Positions 9,540-18,185 of a stretch of 35,606 nt of DNA are shown one piece after another. Source of the stretch: Haloferax elongans ATCC BAA-1513 (GTDB taxonomy: Archaea; Halobacteriota; Halobacteria; Halobacteriales; Haloferacaceae); NCBI RefSeq assembly GCF_000336755.1, contig NZ_AOLK01000013.1, positions 1-35,606 of the forward strand, written 5' to 3'. Under the pieces are notes generated by a model that saw nothing but the letters and a program-made list of their open reading frames with translations, searched no databases and was not told where the DNA came from. Within the stretch, counting starts at the first letter, position 1, and the number at the start of each line of letters is the position of its first letter. A program made the translations under genes and the position numbers.

Positions 9540-10445
9540 ATGGCAACTCTCGAGATCAAAAACCTCCACGCACGTGTCGCGGAGGACGATGGTGAGCAGA
9601 TTCTGCGAGGCGTCGACCTTGAAGTTCGTTCCGGAGAGATCCACGCGCTTATGGGTCCCAACGGGTCCGGAAAGTCGACAACCTCCAAAGTAATCGCCGG
9701 ACACCCGGCCTACGAGGTCACCGAAGGCGAAATCCTCCTCCACCTTGAGGAGGGCGACTTCGGCGGCATCGAGATTCCTGAAGACGCCCGCACGTGGAAT
9801 CTTCTGGAACTGGAGCCGAACGAGCGCGCCGCGCTCGGTATCTTCCTCGGCTTCCAGTACCCCGCGGAAATCGAAGGCGTCACGATGACGAACTTCCTCC
9901 GAACCGCGCTCAACGCGAAAATCGACGAGCGCGAGGAACTCCTCTTCGGCGAGGACGAGGAAGAAGAAGACGAAGACGTCGGCTACGACACCTCCCCGAT
10001 GGAGGGCAATGTCGACGAAGGCGAGATTGGCGTCGCCGAATTCCAGAAGCTTCTCAAAGAGAAGATGGAGCTGCTCGACATGGACGAGAAGTTCATGCAG
10101 CGGTACCTCAACGCCGGCTTCTCCGGCGGTGAGAAGAAGCAGAACGAAGTGCTTCAGGCCGCCATTCTCGAGCCTTCGATTGCTGTTCTCGACGAGATCG
10201 ACTCCGGTCTCGACATCGACCGTCTGCAGGACGTATCGAAGGGGATCAACGCCCTCCGCGACGAGCAGGGCACCGGTATCCTCCAAATCACTCACTACCA
10301 GCGTATCCTCGAGTACGTCGAGCCCGACCACGTCCACATCATGCTGGACGGCAAGGTCGTCAAGAGCGGCGACGCGGGTCTCGCGTCCGAACTCGAAGAC
10401 AAGGGCTACGACTGGGTCCGTGAGGAAGTCTACGAGACCGCGTAA
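9540..10445 (+). CDS. sufC: SufC Fe-S assembly ATPase
   Basis: SufC is the ABC-type ATPase of the SufBCD scaffold that builds Fe-S clusters. The chosen start is the ATG at 9540 (MATLEIKNLHARV), which matches family N-termini; 24 codons open upstream look non-coding. The protein has 301 residues: Walker A GPNGSGKST (39-47), signature FSGGEK (194-199), and Walker B AVLDEIDSGLDID (about 215-227). It is longer than typical bacterial SufC (about 250) because of an acidic insertion at roughly 132-165 (EDEEEEDEDVGYD). It is the first gene of sufCBD, followed 12 nt later by sufB. Confidence 0.96.
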   Translation: MATLEIKNLHARVAEDDGEQILRGVDLEVRSGEIHALMGPNGSGKSTTSKVIAGHPAYEVTEGEILLHLEEGDFGGIEIPEDARTWNLLELEPNERAALGIFLGFQYPAEIEGVTMTNFLRTALNAKIDEREELLFGEDEEEEDEDVGYDTSPMEGNVDEGEIGVAEFQKLLKEKMELLDMDEKFMQRYLNAGFSGGEKKQNEVLQAAILEPSIAVLDEIDSGLDIDRLQDVSKGINALRDEQGTGILQITHYQRILEYVEPDHVHIMLDGKVVKSGDAGLASELEDKGYDWVREEVYETA

Positions 10446-10457
10446 ACCATACACACC

Positions 10458-11888
10458 ATGAGTTCCGAACAAGACCACCTCAAAGAGACTGACACCGAAG
10501 CTCGCTTCGAGTTCAAGAAGGAGCAGAAGGCCGCGTTCGCGGCCGAAAAGGGTCTCAACGAAGAGACCATCCGGGTCATCTCCGAAGACAAAGACGAACC
10601 CGAGTGGATGCTCGAGCGGCGTCTCCGCGCCCTCAAGCAGTTCCAGAAGATGCCGATGCCGACCGACTGGCCCGGCCAGCCCGACCTCTCTGAGGTCGAC
10701 GTCGACCAGATCGTCCCGTACATCCGCCCCGACGTGGAAGTGCGCGGCGGTGTCGACGACTGGCGTGACCTGCCGGACGACATCAAGGACACCTTCGACA
10801 AACTCGGCATCCCGGAAGCAGAGAAGAACGCGCTCTCTGGCGTCGGCGCTCAGTACGAGTCCGAAGTCGTCTACCAGAACATGCAGGAGCGCTGGGAGGA
10901 GAAAGGCGTCGTCTTCATGAACATGGACCAGGCGGTCCAGGAGCACGAAGACATCGTCAAGGAGTACTTCATGACGAAGTGCGTCCCCCCGAGCGACAAC
11001 AAGTTCGCCGCACTCCACGGTGCTATCTGGTCCGGCGGCTCGTTCGTCTACGTCCCCGAGGACACCACCGTCGACATGCCGGTGCAGGCGTACTTCCGCA
11101 TGAACTCCGAAGGGATGGGCCAGTTCGAACACACCCTCATCGTCGCCGAGAAGGGCTCCGAAGTCCACTACATCGAGGGCTGTTCCGCACCCAAGTACTC
11201 CGCGTTCAACCTTCACTCCGGCGGCGTCGAAGTGTTCGTCGGCGAGGACGCACACGTGCAGTATTCGACCGTCCAGAACTGGTCGAAGAACACGTACAAC
11301 CTCAACACCAAGCGCGCTATCGTCGAGAAGGGCGGCCGCATGGAGTGGATTTCGGGCTCGATGGGCTCGAAGGCCACCATGCTGTACCCCGCGTCCATCC
11401 TGAAGGGTCGCGGCGCGTCCGACAACCACATCACCATCGCCTTCGCGGGCGAGGGCCAGAACATCGACACTGGCGCGAAGGTCTACCACAACGCTCCCGA
11501 GACGAAGTCGACCATCGAGTCGAAGTCCATCTCGAAGGACGGTGGCCGGACCAACTACCGCGGTCTCGTCCACATCGCCAACGGCGCGAAGAACTCCTCG
11601 ACCTCGGTCGAGTGTGACGCGCTGATGTTCGACAACGAGTCCACCTCGGACACGATGCCGTACATGGAGATCAACGAGTCCACGGTGGACGTCGCTCACG
11701 AGGCGACCGTCGGGAAAATCGGCGACGAGGACGTGTTCTACCTCCAGTCGCGCGGTCTCGACGACGACGACGCGAAGCAGATGATCGTCTCCGGGTTCAT
11801 CGAACCCATCACGGAGGAACTGCCCATCGAGTACGCAGTCGAACTCAACCGACTGGTCGAACTCGAAATGGAGGGTAGCCTCGGATAA
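10458..11888 (+). CDS. sufB: SufB Fe-S scaffold subunit
   Basis: SufB is the 476-residue scaffold subunit on which clusters form in the SufBC2D complex. The N-terminal segment (ETIRVISEDKDEPEWMLERRLRAL) is the usual SufB start. The body has the SufB right-handed beta-helix pattern, with FAALHGAIWSGGSFVYVPE, HYIEGCSAP and the conserved NGAKNSSTSVECDAL region near the C-terminus. The last helices (DDDAKQMIVSGFIEPI) contact SufD. The gene lies 12 nt after sufC and 3 nt before sufD, so one operon is likely. Confidence 0.97.
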   Translation: MSSEQDHLKETDTEARFEFKKEQKAAFAAEKGLNEETIRVISEDKDEPEWMLERRLRALKQFQKMPMPTDWPGQPDLSEVDVDQIVPYIRPDVEVRGGVDDWRDLPDDIKDTFDKLGIPEAEKNALSGVGAQYESEVVYQNMQERWEEKGVVFMNMDQAVQEHEDIVKEYFMTKCVPPSDNKFAALHGAIWSGGSFVYVPEDTTVDMPVQAYFRMNSEGMGQFEHTLIVAEKGSEVHYIEGCSAPKYSAFNLHSGGVEVFVGEDAHVQYSTVQNWSKNTYNLNTKRAIVEKGGRMEWISGSMGSKATMLYPASILKGRGASDNHITIAFAGEGQNIDTGAKVYHNAPETKSTIESKSISKDGGRTNYRGLVHIANGAKNSSTSVECDALMFDNESTSDTMPYMEINESTVDVAHEATVGKIGDEDVFYLQSRGLDDDDAKQMIVSGFIEPITEELPIEYAVELNRLVELEMEGSLG

Positions 11889-11891
11889 CCA

Positions 11892-13100
11892 ATGAGTGCG
11901 CAACTTCCCGCAAACCTGTCTGAAGAGACAGTACGAGAGATTTCGGACGCACGGGACGAGCCGGAGTGGCTCCTCGAGGCCCGCCTCGAAGCCCTCGACG
12001 CGCTCGACGAACTCGACCTGCCGGACGTCATCCAGACACCCGGCCGTCGCTGGACGAACCTCGAAGCTCTCGACTTCGAGTCGCTCGTCGACCCGCTGAA
12101 CCAGTCCGACGAGACCGTTCGTGAGGCACCCGACGATGTCGTCGTCCTTCCGTTCACGGAAGCGCTCGACGAACACGGCGACCTCATCGAGGAGCGATTC
12201 GGCTCCGTCATCGACCTCGAAGAGAACTACCTGACGGCGCTGTCGGCTGCTCTCTTCACGACGGGGACGTTCGTCTACGTCCCCGAGGGCGTCGACGCGC
12301 AGGACGTGAAGGTTCGCGCCGAGATGAACTCTCGGTCGCTGTTCAGCCACACGCTCGTCGTCACCGAGGAGTCGTCGTCGGTCACCATCCTCGAGAGCAT
12401 CGCCTCCGGCGAGGACGCCGACGAGGACCGATACTTCTCGAACCTCGTGGAAATCGACGCGGGCGAGAACTCCTACGTCCAGTACGGGTCGCTCCAGAAC
12501 CTCGACGAGGAGACCTACACGTACACGCTCAAGCGCGGTGACGCAGACACCTACGCCACCATCAACTGGATCGAAGGCAACCTCGGCTCTCGACTCACCC
12601 GCAGCGACATCGAGACCGAACTCAACGGTGACGCCTCCGAGACGAAAATCGTCGGCGCGTTCTTCGGCCACGAAGACCAGCACTTCGACGTGAACGCTCG
12701 TGTCTGGCACCAGGCCGAGAACACGACCGCAGACCTCGTGACCCGCGGCGTCCTCGACGATGAGGCCCGTTCGGTCTACGAGGGTGTGCAGGACGTCGGC
12801 CGCGACGCATGGAGTACGAACTCCTACCAGCGTGAAAACACGCTGATGCTCTCGGACGAGTCCGAGGCAGACGCGTCGCCGAAGCTCATCATCCACAACC
12901 ACGACACCGAAGCGTCGCACGCCGCGACGGTCGGGCAGGTGGACAAAGAGGATCTCTTCTACATGGTCTCTCGGTCCATCCCCGAACTGCAGGCTCGCAA
13001 CATGCTCGTCGAAGGCTTCTTCGTTCCTGTCCTCGACGAAATCGAAGTCGACGAGTTCCGCGACGACCTCGAAGAACTCATCGCCGCGCGCTTGCAGTAA
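11892..13100 (+). CDS. sufD: SufD Fe-S assembly subunit
   Basis: This 402-residue SufB paralogue pairs with SufB in the SufBC2D complex. It shares the SufB/D N-terminal motif (EISDARDEPEWLLEARLEAL), the beta-helix core (LFTTGTFVYVPEGV) and the conserved HNHDTEASHAATVGQ-VDKEDLFYMVSRSI region. The absence of the SufB-type cysteine-containing core distinguishes it from SufB. The start is 3 nt after the sufB stop. The T-rich tract CTGCTTTCTTTT about 20-35 nt downstream probably ends the transcript. Confidence 0.95.
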   Translation: MSAQLPANLSEETVREISDARDEPEWLLEARLEALDALDELDLPDVIQTPGRRWTNLEALDFESLVDPLNQSDETVREAPDDVVVLPFTEALDEHGDLIEERFGSVIDLEENYLTALSAALFTTGTFVYVPEGVDAQDVKVRAEMNSRSLFSHTLVVTEESSSVTILESIASGEDADEDRYFSNLVEIDAGENSYVQYGSLQNLDEETYTYTLKRGDADTYATINWIEGNLGSRLTRSDIETELNGDASETKIVGAFFGHEDQHFDVNARVWHQAENTTADLVTRGVLDDEARSVYEGVQDVGRDAWSTNSYQRENTLMLSDESEADASPKLIIHNHDTEASHAATVGQVDKEDLFYMVSRSIPELQARNMLVEGFFVPVLDEIEVDEFRDDLEELIAARLQ

Positions 13101-13120
13101 GCGCACCTCACCATCGACTT

Positions 13121-13133
13121 CTGCTTTCTTTTA
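13121..13133 (+). terminator. T-rich tract after sufD
   Basis: CTGCTTTCTTTT is a U-rich run 20-33 nt past the sufD stop, before the separate ferritin-like transcription unit. Confidence 0.4.
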
Positions 13134-13242
13134 CGGCCGCCAGAGTCGGCCAGTGCAGCACAGAACGTGGAGGAGTTAAGTCAATCCCCCACAGATGCAG
13201 AGACATGAACGAGGTATCGCGCTCGAATCAGGGGTGTCTCGC

Positions 13243-13734
13243 GTGAGTGTGGGCTACCAAGTAACCTCGGACCACCAACTCGCGCGGTTGCTCCAGATTG
13301 GAATCGTCCTCGAAGAGGTCGTGGAGGCTCGCGCCTACCACCACCACGAGGAGATGGGCGACGACTCGCTCGACGAGGAGATTCGAGACCTGCTTTCGCA
13401 CGCTGCCGAGGAGTCGAACGAACACCGAGAACGTCTCGAAGCGGTCATCGACCGACTCGACGTAGACAGCGTCCCCTTCGAAGAGATAGAGGCACTCGTC
13501 GAAGCGCAGTACGGCCAGACGAAACCCGAAGACTTCGACGGCGTCCTCTACGACCAACTCTGCAACGAGGAGACGGCGTACAAGTTCTACGACGACGTTA
13601 TCGAGGCCATCGAGGCGAGTGATGCACAGTTTACCATCGACCGCGAAGAACTCCTCACGACGCTCAGAGAGCTTCGGGAGGAAGAGGCCGATGGCGTCGA
13701 AGAGGTGACGCGAATCATGGAAGGGCGCGAGTGA
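13243..13734 (+). CDS. ferritin-like (rubrerythrin-type) protein
   Basis: This is a four-helix ferritin-like protein. The preferred start is the GTG at 13243 (VSVGYQVTSDHQLARLLQ), giving 163 residues. An ATG at 13195 would add 16 residues and cannot be excluded. Putative di-iron ligands lie in IVLEEVVEARAYHHHEEM, HAAEESNEHRERLEAV (ExxH), EEIEALVEAQYG and NEETAYKFYDDVIEAIE. The last two resemble the ExxxYxFY helices of DNA-protecting or iron-handling ferritin-like proteins. It lies just downstream of sufCBD and 4 nt before a DtxR-type regulator, which suggests a role in iron homeostasis or oxidative stress. The exact subfamily is unknown. Confidence 0.85.
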   Translation: MSVGYQVTSDHQLARLLQIGIVLEEVVEARAYHHHEEMGDDSLDEEIRDLLSHAAEESNEHRERLEAVIDRLDVDSVPFEEIEALVEAQYGQTKPEDFDGVLYDQLCNEETAYKFYDDVIEAIEASDAQFTIDREELLTTLRELREEEADGVEEVTRIMEGRE

Positions 13735-13738
13735 AACA

Positions 13739-14191
13739 ATGAACACGGCAGACCAATACGTCAAAGCGATTTACCTGTTGCAGCAGATAGAAAACGGTCC
13801 TGCGGCGACGGGGACGCTCGCAGACAAGATGGACGTGAGCCCGGCGAGTGCCAACGAGATGATTGGCAAACTCGAATCCCGCGGCCTCGCGGAGCACGAG
13901 AAGTACAAAGGCGTCTCGCTGACCGACGAGGGAATCGTCCAGGCCCGCGACGCGCTCCAGACGTACTGCATCATCGAGCGGTTCCTCTCGAACGTCCTTG
14001 ACGTCGAGGACTTCCGCGGGGAGGCCCGTGAACTGGAACCGGTCATCGACGACATGATTGCGGGTCGCCTCGACACCATCATCGACCGAAAGTCGGAGTG
14101 TCCAGACTGCTTCGACCCGGAGAGTGACGCCTGCGAGTTCCTCGACGTGTGCGACGCCGAGGCGGAAACCGAGACTGAAGCTGCAGACTGA
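13739..14191 (+). CDS. DtxR/MntR-type metal-dependent transcription regulator
   Basis: This 150-residue regulator has an N-terminal winged helix (YVKAIYLLQQ, TGTLADKMDVSPASANEMIGKLESRGL) and a metal-sensing/dimerisation half (CIIERFLSNVLDVEDFRGEARELE) typical of DtxR, IdeR and SirR. A Cys cluster near the end (ECPDCF with Cys121 and Cys124, then Cys132 and Cys138) could bind metal. The acidic tail is haloarchaeal. Such proteins use Fe(II) or Mn(II) as co-repressor. Its coupling with a ferritin-like gene and its position next to sufCBD make an iron-responsive role likely. No SH3-like third domain is present; that short form is common in archaea. Confidence 0.9.
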   Translation: MNTADQYVKAIYLLQQIENGPAATGTLADKMDVSPASANEMIGKLESRGLAEHEKYKGVSLTDEGIVQARDALQTYCIIERFLSNVLDVEDFRGEARELEPVIDDMIAGRLDTIIDRKSECPDCFDPESDACEFLDVCDAEAETETEAAD

Positions 14192-14229
14192 CGACTCTCG
14201 GAGCACTCCTGAGACCTTTCTGAGACACG

Positions 14230-14237
14230 CTTATCAC
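14230..14237 (+). promoter_or_regulatory. TATA-like element of thrS
   Basis: CTTATCAC would place the RNA start near 14258-14262, about 75 nt before the thrS ATG. The thrS mRNA would thus have a leader, unlike most neighbours. Confidence 0.5.
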
Positions 14238-14261
14238 TCTCGACCGCAAAGTGAAGGTGCA

Positions 14262-14297
14262 ATGATGGTTGGTGGCTGCTTTACACGCCGGGTTTGA
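14262..14297 (+). CDS. possible 11-residue leader peptide before thrS
   Basis: The ATG at 14262 begins MMVGGCFTRRV and stops with TGA at 14295-14297, 39 nt before thrS. The ATG falls at the RNA start predicted from the TATA-like element, so it could be translated as a leaderless micro-ORF. It contains one Thr codon (ACA). It overlaps the foldable leader, so its translation could change that structure. There is no evidence of expression; chance occurrence is possible. Confidence 0.3.
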   Translation: MMVGGCFTRRV

Positions 14298-14322
14298 GCC
14301 CGCACTCCTAGCCACTTCCATC
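14264..14322 (+). promoter_or_regulatory. foldable three-stem leader of thrS
   Basis: Nested complementary arms are visible. GATGG (14264-14268) pairs with CCATC (14318-14322), GTGGCT (14272-14277) with AGCCAC (14310-14315), and CGGG (14289-14292) with CCCG (14299-14302). Together they make one long irregular hairpin ending 14 nt before the thrS ATG. It is a candidate cis-regulatory element; ThrRS autoregulation through leader RNA is known in bacteria. Confidence 0.5.
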
Positions 14323-14336
14323 CTCGATTCTCGACC

Positions 14337-16277
14337 ATGTCTACGCAAGAACACGGACAGATAGTGGTAACGCTTCCAGACGGTTCCGAACTCGAAGTCG
14401 ACGCAGGCGCGACTGTCGAGGACATCGCCTTCGAAATCGGTCCCGGACTTGGCCGAGACACCGTCGCAGGCGTCGTCGACGGTGACCTCGCCGACAAGGC
14501 GACGCCACTCTACTCGGATGCGACGGTCGAAATCGTCACCGCCGCCAGCGACGAGTATCTCGATTGCCTGCGACACACCGCGGCCCACGTCTTCGGACAG
14601 GCACTCCAGCGACTGTATCCGGACGCAAAGCTCGCTATCGGCCCCCCGACGGACGACGGGTTCTATTACGATATCTACGGCGTCGAGATAGACCGCGACG
14701 ACCTCGACGACATCGAAGCCGAGATGGCCGATATCGTCGCAGCCGACTACGAGATGGAGCGCGTTCTCGTCGACCGATCGGAGGCCCTCGACCGGTACGA
14801 GGAGAACCGATTCAAGCGCGAGATTCTCCAGAACGAAGCCGCCGGTGAAGACCCGGTTTCGTTCTACCGGCAGGACGATTGGGTCGATCTCTGTCAGGGT
14901 CCCCACGTCGAATCGACGGGAGAGATTGGTGCGTTCGCGTTGCTCGACATCTCAGCTGCGTACTGGCGTGGCGACGAGGACAACGAACAACTCACCCGCG
15001 TCTACGGGACGGCCTTCGAATCCGAGTCCGAACTGGAGGACTTCCTCGAACGCCGTCGGGAAGCCGAAGAGCGCGACCACCGGAAAATCGGTCGCGAGAT
15101 GGACCTCTTTTCGGTCCGCGACTACTCACCGGGGTGTGTCCACTACCACCCCAACGGGATGGCGATTCGCCGCGAACTGGAGGAGTACATTCGCGAGAAG
15201 AACGAGGAACTCGGGTATCAGGAAGTGTGGACGCCCGAACTCAACAAAGCCGAGTTGTGGAAGCCGACGGGCCACTACGACGCGTTCAAAGAAGAAGGAG
15301 AGATGTTCGCATGGGACCAAGACGACACTGAATACGGCCTGAAGCCGATGAACTGCGCGAACCACGCCCACATCTACGGCAACGAGCGCCACTCCTATCG
15401 CGACCTTCCGCTCAAGTACTCTGAGTTCGGGACGGTCTACCGAAACGAGCAATCCGGGGAATTGTCTGGGCTACTCCGAGTTCGTGGCCTCACGCAGGAC
15501 GACGGCCACGCATTCGTTCGCCCGGACCAAATTGAAGCCGAGATTCGCCAGACGGTGCGGGTAATCGAGGAGATTTACGAACAGTTCGACCTCGAAGTGC
15601 TCTACAAACTGGAGACGAAAGGCGACGACGCGATTGGCAGCGACGAAATCTGGGAGACGGCGACGAGTTCGCTTCGAAACGCCCTCGAACACGAGGGCAT
15701 CGAATACGACGTCGAAGCGGGTGAGGCCGCGTTCTACGGGCCGAAGATTGGACTCGACGTTCGCGACGCCCTCGGCCGCGAGTGGACGATTGGAACGGTT
15801 CAGGTCGACTTCAACATCCCGAGACGACTGGATCTCGTCTACGTCGGGAAGGACAACGAAGAACACAGACCGGTGGCTATCCACCGCGCCTTACTCGGAA
15901 GCTTCGAGCGCTTCATGGGCGTCCTCATCGAGCACTTCAAGGGCAACTTCCCGTTGTGGCTCGCGCCCGAGCAAGTCCGCGTCTTGCCGATATCGAAGGC
16001 ACACCACGAGTACGCACACGAGGTCGCCGAGGAACTGTCCGACTTCCGTGTCGAGGTCGAAGACCGCGATTGGACGATTGGCCGGAAGATTGCCGAGGCG
16101 CACGAAGACCGCGTCCCCTACATGCTCATCGTCGGCGACGACGAGGCGGAGTCGGGGACGGTGTCGGTCCGCGACCGTCAGGAGCGCGAGAAGAACGACG
16201 TGCCCGTCGCCGTCTTCCGTGACCACATCGAAGCCGAACGAGCCGAGAAACGAACCGAGGTGGACTTCCTCGGATAA
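14337..16277 (+). CDS. thrS: threonyl-tRNA synthetase, bacterial-type architecture
   Basis: This enzyme charges tRNA-Thr. It has 646 residues, and domain order follows bacterial ThrRS. An N-terminal TGS domain (about 8-70, [21 protein letters not shown]) is followed by the editing domain, with HTAAH (His80, His84) and CQGPH (Cys186, His190). Then come the class II core and a C-terminal anticodon-binding domain ([16 protein letters not shown]...). Zinc ligands include Cys340 in PMNCANH and His in DDGHAF and AIHRALLGS. Many archaea use a ThrRS with a D-aminoacyl-deacylase-like editing domain, so this bacterial form is an ancient transfer known in haloarchaea. It converges with the gene ending at 16305. 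Confidence 0.97.
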   Translation: MSTQEHGQIVVTLPDGSELEVDAGATVEDIAFEIGPGLGRDTVAGVVDGDLADKATPLYSDATVEIVTAASDEYLDCLRHTAAHVFGQALQRLYPDAKLAIGPPTDDGFYYDIYGVEIDRDDLDDIEAEMADIVAADYEMERVLVDRSEALDRYEENRFKREILQNEAAGEDPVSFYRQDDWVDLCQGPHVESTGEIGAFALLDISAAYWRGDEDNEQLTRVYGTAFESESELEDFLERRREAEERDHRKIGREMDLFSVRDYSPGCVHYHPNGMAIRRELEEYIREKNEELGYQEVWTPELNKAELWKPTGHYDAFKEEGEMFAWDQDDTEYGLKPMNCANHAHIYGNERHSYRDLPLKYSEFGTVYRNEQSGELSGLLRVRGLTQDDGHAFVRPDQIEAEIRQTVRVIEEIYEQFDLEVLYKLETKGDDAIGSDEIWETATSSLRNALEHEGIEYDVEAGEAAFYGPKIGLDVRDALGREWTIGTVQVDFNIPRRLDLVYVGKDNEEHRPVAIHRALLGSFERFMGVLIEHFKGNFPLWLAPEQVRVLPISKAHHEYAHEVAEELSDFRVEVEDRDWTIGRKIAEAHEDRVPYMLIVGDDEAESGTVSVRDRQEREKNDVPVAVFRDHIEAERAEKRTEVDFLG

Positions 16278-16281
16278 CTAA

Positions 16282-16299
16282 ACACCCGAACTGGGGTGT
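16282..16299. terminator. hairpin between convergent thrS and DUF1641 genes
   Basis: ACACCC-GAACTG-GGGTGT is a perfect 6-bp inverted repeat with a 6-nt loop in the 27-nt gap between two converging genes. It may act as a shared termination or mRNA 3'-end element. No T-run follows it. Confidence 0.35.
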
Positions 16300-16304
16300 G
16301 GGTA

Positions 16305-16955
16305 CTATGCACCCTCTTCGTCGAGGTCACTGCCGATACCGCGGGCGAGCGCGAGGAGGAAGTGCATCCCACGCTGGACGTCCGGGTCGCGCAGTGACCG
16401 AACCATGCCGAGAGTTCCGGTTTGCTTCGGCGGTTCGCTTCCGGCGTCACCCATCCCGCGCAGCATCGTCTGGATGGCGTGGACTGTATCCGGGTCGCTC
16501 GCGGTGTCGGCGACTTCGCCGAGCGAGCTACCCGTCTTGGCCAGTGTCGCCACCATTTCGTCGTCCAACGCGGCGGTGAGCAGCGTGACTGCGTCGGCAA
16601 TCTGGGCGAGTTCGTCCAGCGTGCCGGTCTGTTCGAGTCGGACGAGTGTCTGGAGTGCGCTCTCCAAATCCTCGGCGTTCTCCCCCACCGACGATGCGAG
16701 TGAAGCCGTCTCGCGGGTGGCCAAGCTGTCGGCCGATTCGAGGAGGAGCGAGGACGTACCGGCGAGCCTCGTCACCATCTCGTCGTCCATCGCGCCGGTG
16801 GCCAGTTGGGTCGTATCGAGGAGTTCGTTCACGAGACCAACTCGTTCGACGAACGCGACGACCTCCTCCGGGTGTTCTGCGATTGCGGCTTCGAGGGCTT
16901 CTCTCGGAGCAGTCTCCTGATTTTGTCCGTTCGTGGTCGTGCTTGAATCACTCAT
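16305..16955 (-). CDS. DUF1641 domain protein
   Basis: This 216-residue helical acidic protein has no cysteines, a repeated pattern of short amphipathic helices (ALQTLVRLEQTGTLDELAQIADAVTLLTAALDDEM), and a C-terminal LRDPDVQRGMHFLLALARGIG. That ending is the hallmark of DUF1641 proteins, which often sit next to flavin-dependent sulfide:quinone oxidoreductase-like genes. The start at 16955 is 9 nt downstream of the SQR-like stop, so the two are co-transcribed. The biochemical role is unknown. Partnership with the oxidoreductase is inferred from linkage. Confidence 0.88.
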   Translation of the reverse strand: MSDSSTTTNGQNQETAPREALEAAIAEHPEEVVAFVERVGLVNELLDTTQLATGAMDDEMVTRLAGTSSLLLESADSLATRETASLASSVGENAEDLESALQTLVRLEQTGTLDELAQIADAVTLLTAALDDEMVATLAKTGSSLGEVADTASDPDTVHAIQTMLRGMGDAGSEPPKQTGTLGMVRSLRDPDVQRGMHFLLALARGIGSDLDEEGA

Positions 16956-16964
16956 CGAATCACC

Positions 16965-18113
16965 TCAGATGAGCCCCCGAGCGGTGAGCCAGTACGATTC
17001 GTTGTACGCGAGTTTGCTCCAGTGGAGCAGTTTCGACGGTTCACGGACTGCAGGCTCGTCTCCGTAGGCGAACTCGACGAACGTGGCTTCGTCCATCCCG
17101 CTTTCGATGAAGCAGATGGTCTTGCCGTCGTAGGTCGCCGTGGGAACGAGCCCGCGGACGCGACTCGCGAGTCGGTCGGCGACTGTCCCGGCCGCGTAGT
17201 GGGCGACACTCCCGGCCTTGGAAGTCGGCAGGTCGGCAACATCGCCGATGGCGTACACGTCCTCGGCGTTGGCGGCTTCGAGGGTGTGTTTGTCGACTGC
17301 GACCCAGCCGTCGTCGCCGAGTCCCGCGTCGGTTACGAGGTCGCTTCCTGCATGCGGTGGGATACCGACGAGGAGGTCGTAGTCGAGTTCAGTGCCTTCC
17401 ATCGTCTCGACGACCTTCGCGTCGGGGTCGATTTCCTCGGCGTTGAAGAACGTCTCTAGGTTGATGTCGCGTTCTTCGAAGAGGTCGGTCGCCCAATCGG
17501 CAATCGACTGGATACCGTGAGCGCGCTGGATGGGGTAGGTGTACGTGATGTCGACGTCGTCGCGGAGGCCGCGCTCGCGGAACCACGCGTCGGCCATGAG
17601 GACGAACTCGACCGGTGCGGCGGGGCACATGTGCGGCACGCCGATAACCGAGAGGACGAGGTGTCCCTCAGTGAAGTCCGCGAGCGCGTCGCGGAGGCGT
17701 TCGGCACCGTTGGGGCCGTAGAAGTGGTGTCCGCCTTCTTTCAGCCCCGGAACCTCGTCGGGGACGAGATTCGCCCCCGTCGCGAGCACGAGGTAGTCGT
17801 AGTCGAGTCCGCGGTCGGCGGCGTCCAGTGTCAGGTGTTTGTTCTCGGTGTCGATGCCGCTAACGCGGTCGACCACGAGGTCGACGCGCCGAGTGTCGAC
17901 TAAGTCTGTCAGTGGGCGATGCGCCTCTGCGAGCGTCTTCTTGCCGAAGGCGACGTAGAGGAACGCCGGTTTGTACGTCTGTTCCGGCGTGTCGTTGACG
18001 AGCGTCACCTCGACGTCGCCAGCGTCGATTTCTGCGGCGAGGTCGTCGGTGAGGCGGTTGGTGAGGACGGTGCCACCCGTGCCGCCGCCGACGATTACGA
18101 TTCGTTTTGTCAT
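16965..18113 (-). CDS. sulfide:quinone oxidoreductase-like FAD protein
   Basis: This 382-residue FAD/NAD(P)-dependent oxidoreductase starts at the ATG at 18113 (MTKRIVIVGGG). The frame is open further upstream but is basic there. The dinucleotide-binding motif GGGTGG is at 9-14 and a second FAD motif (EDVYAIGDVADLPTSKAGSVAHYAA) at about 284-308. Two cysteines sit where SQR-type enzymes place redox cysteines: Cys163 in PHMCPAAPVEF and Cys334 in GKTICFIE. A third SQR cysteine around residue 128 is absent. It probably oxidises sulfide or persulfide and feeds electrons to quinone at the membrane. It lies in an operon with TusA and DsrE homologues. Substrate is inferred. Confidence 0.88.
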   Translation of the reverse strand: MTKRIVIVGGGTGGTVLTNRLTDDLAAEIDAGDVEVTLVNDTPEQTYKPAFLYVAFGKKTLAEAHRPLTDLVDTRRVDLVVDRVSGIDTENKHLTLDAADRGLDYDYLVLATGANLVPDEVPGLKEGGHHFYGPNGAERLRDALADFTEGHLVLSVIGVPHMCPAAPVEFVLMADAWFRERGLRDDVDITYTYPIQRAHGIQSIADWATDLFEERDINLETFFNAEEIDPDAKVVETMEGTELDYDLLVGIPPHAGSDLVTDAGLGDDGWVAVDKHTLEAANAEDVYAIGDVADLPTSKAGSVAHYAAGTVADRLASRVRGLVPTATYDGKTICFIESGMDEATFVEFAYGDEPAVREPSKLLHWSKLAYNESYWLTARGLI

Positions 18114-18185
18114 GGTGTTGTGAGTGAAGTGGGTGTAGTTCGGCCGGGAGGCCGGGCGACGCGGGTGTCTGGGTCGACCCAAGCG

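Noticed and set aside
9492..13106. Very long open frame (about 1200 codons) on the minus strand opposite sufCBD
   Set aside because: It is the antisense of three well-recognised genes. GC-rich haloarchaeal codons make the opposite strand stop-poor, and the product (Val/Asp/Leu-rich with no motifs) looks random.
13195..13242. ATG at 13195 as start of the ferritin-like protein
   Set aside because: The extra 16 residues (MQRHERGIALES...) do not look like a ferritin-like N-terminus, whereas GTG 13243 begins directly at the family-like VSVGYQVTSDHQL. It is kept as an alternative only.
14264..14303. Hidden tRNA gene before thrS
   Set aside because: CCGGG-TTTGAG-CCCG resembles a T-arm, but the loop lacks the TTC consensus and no acceptor, D or anticodon arms can be drawn.
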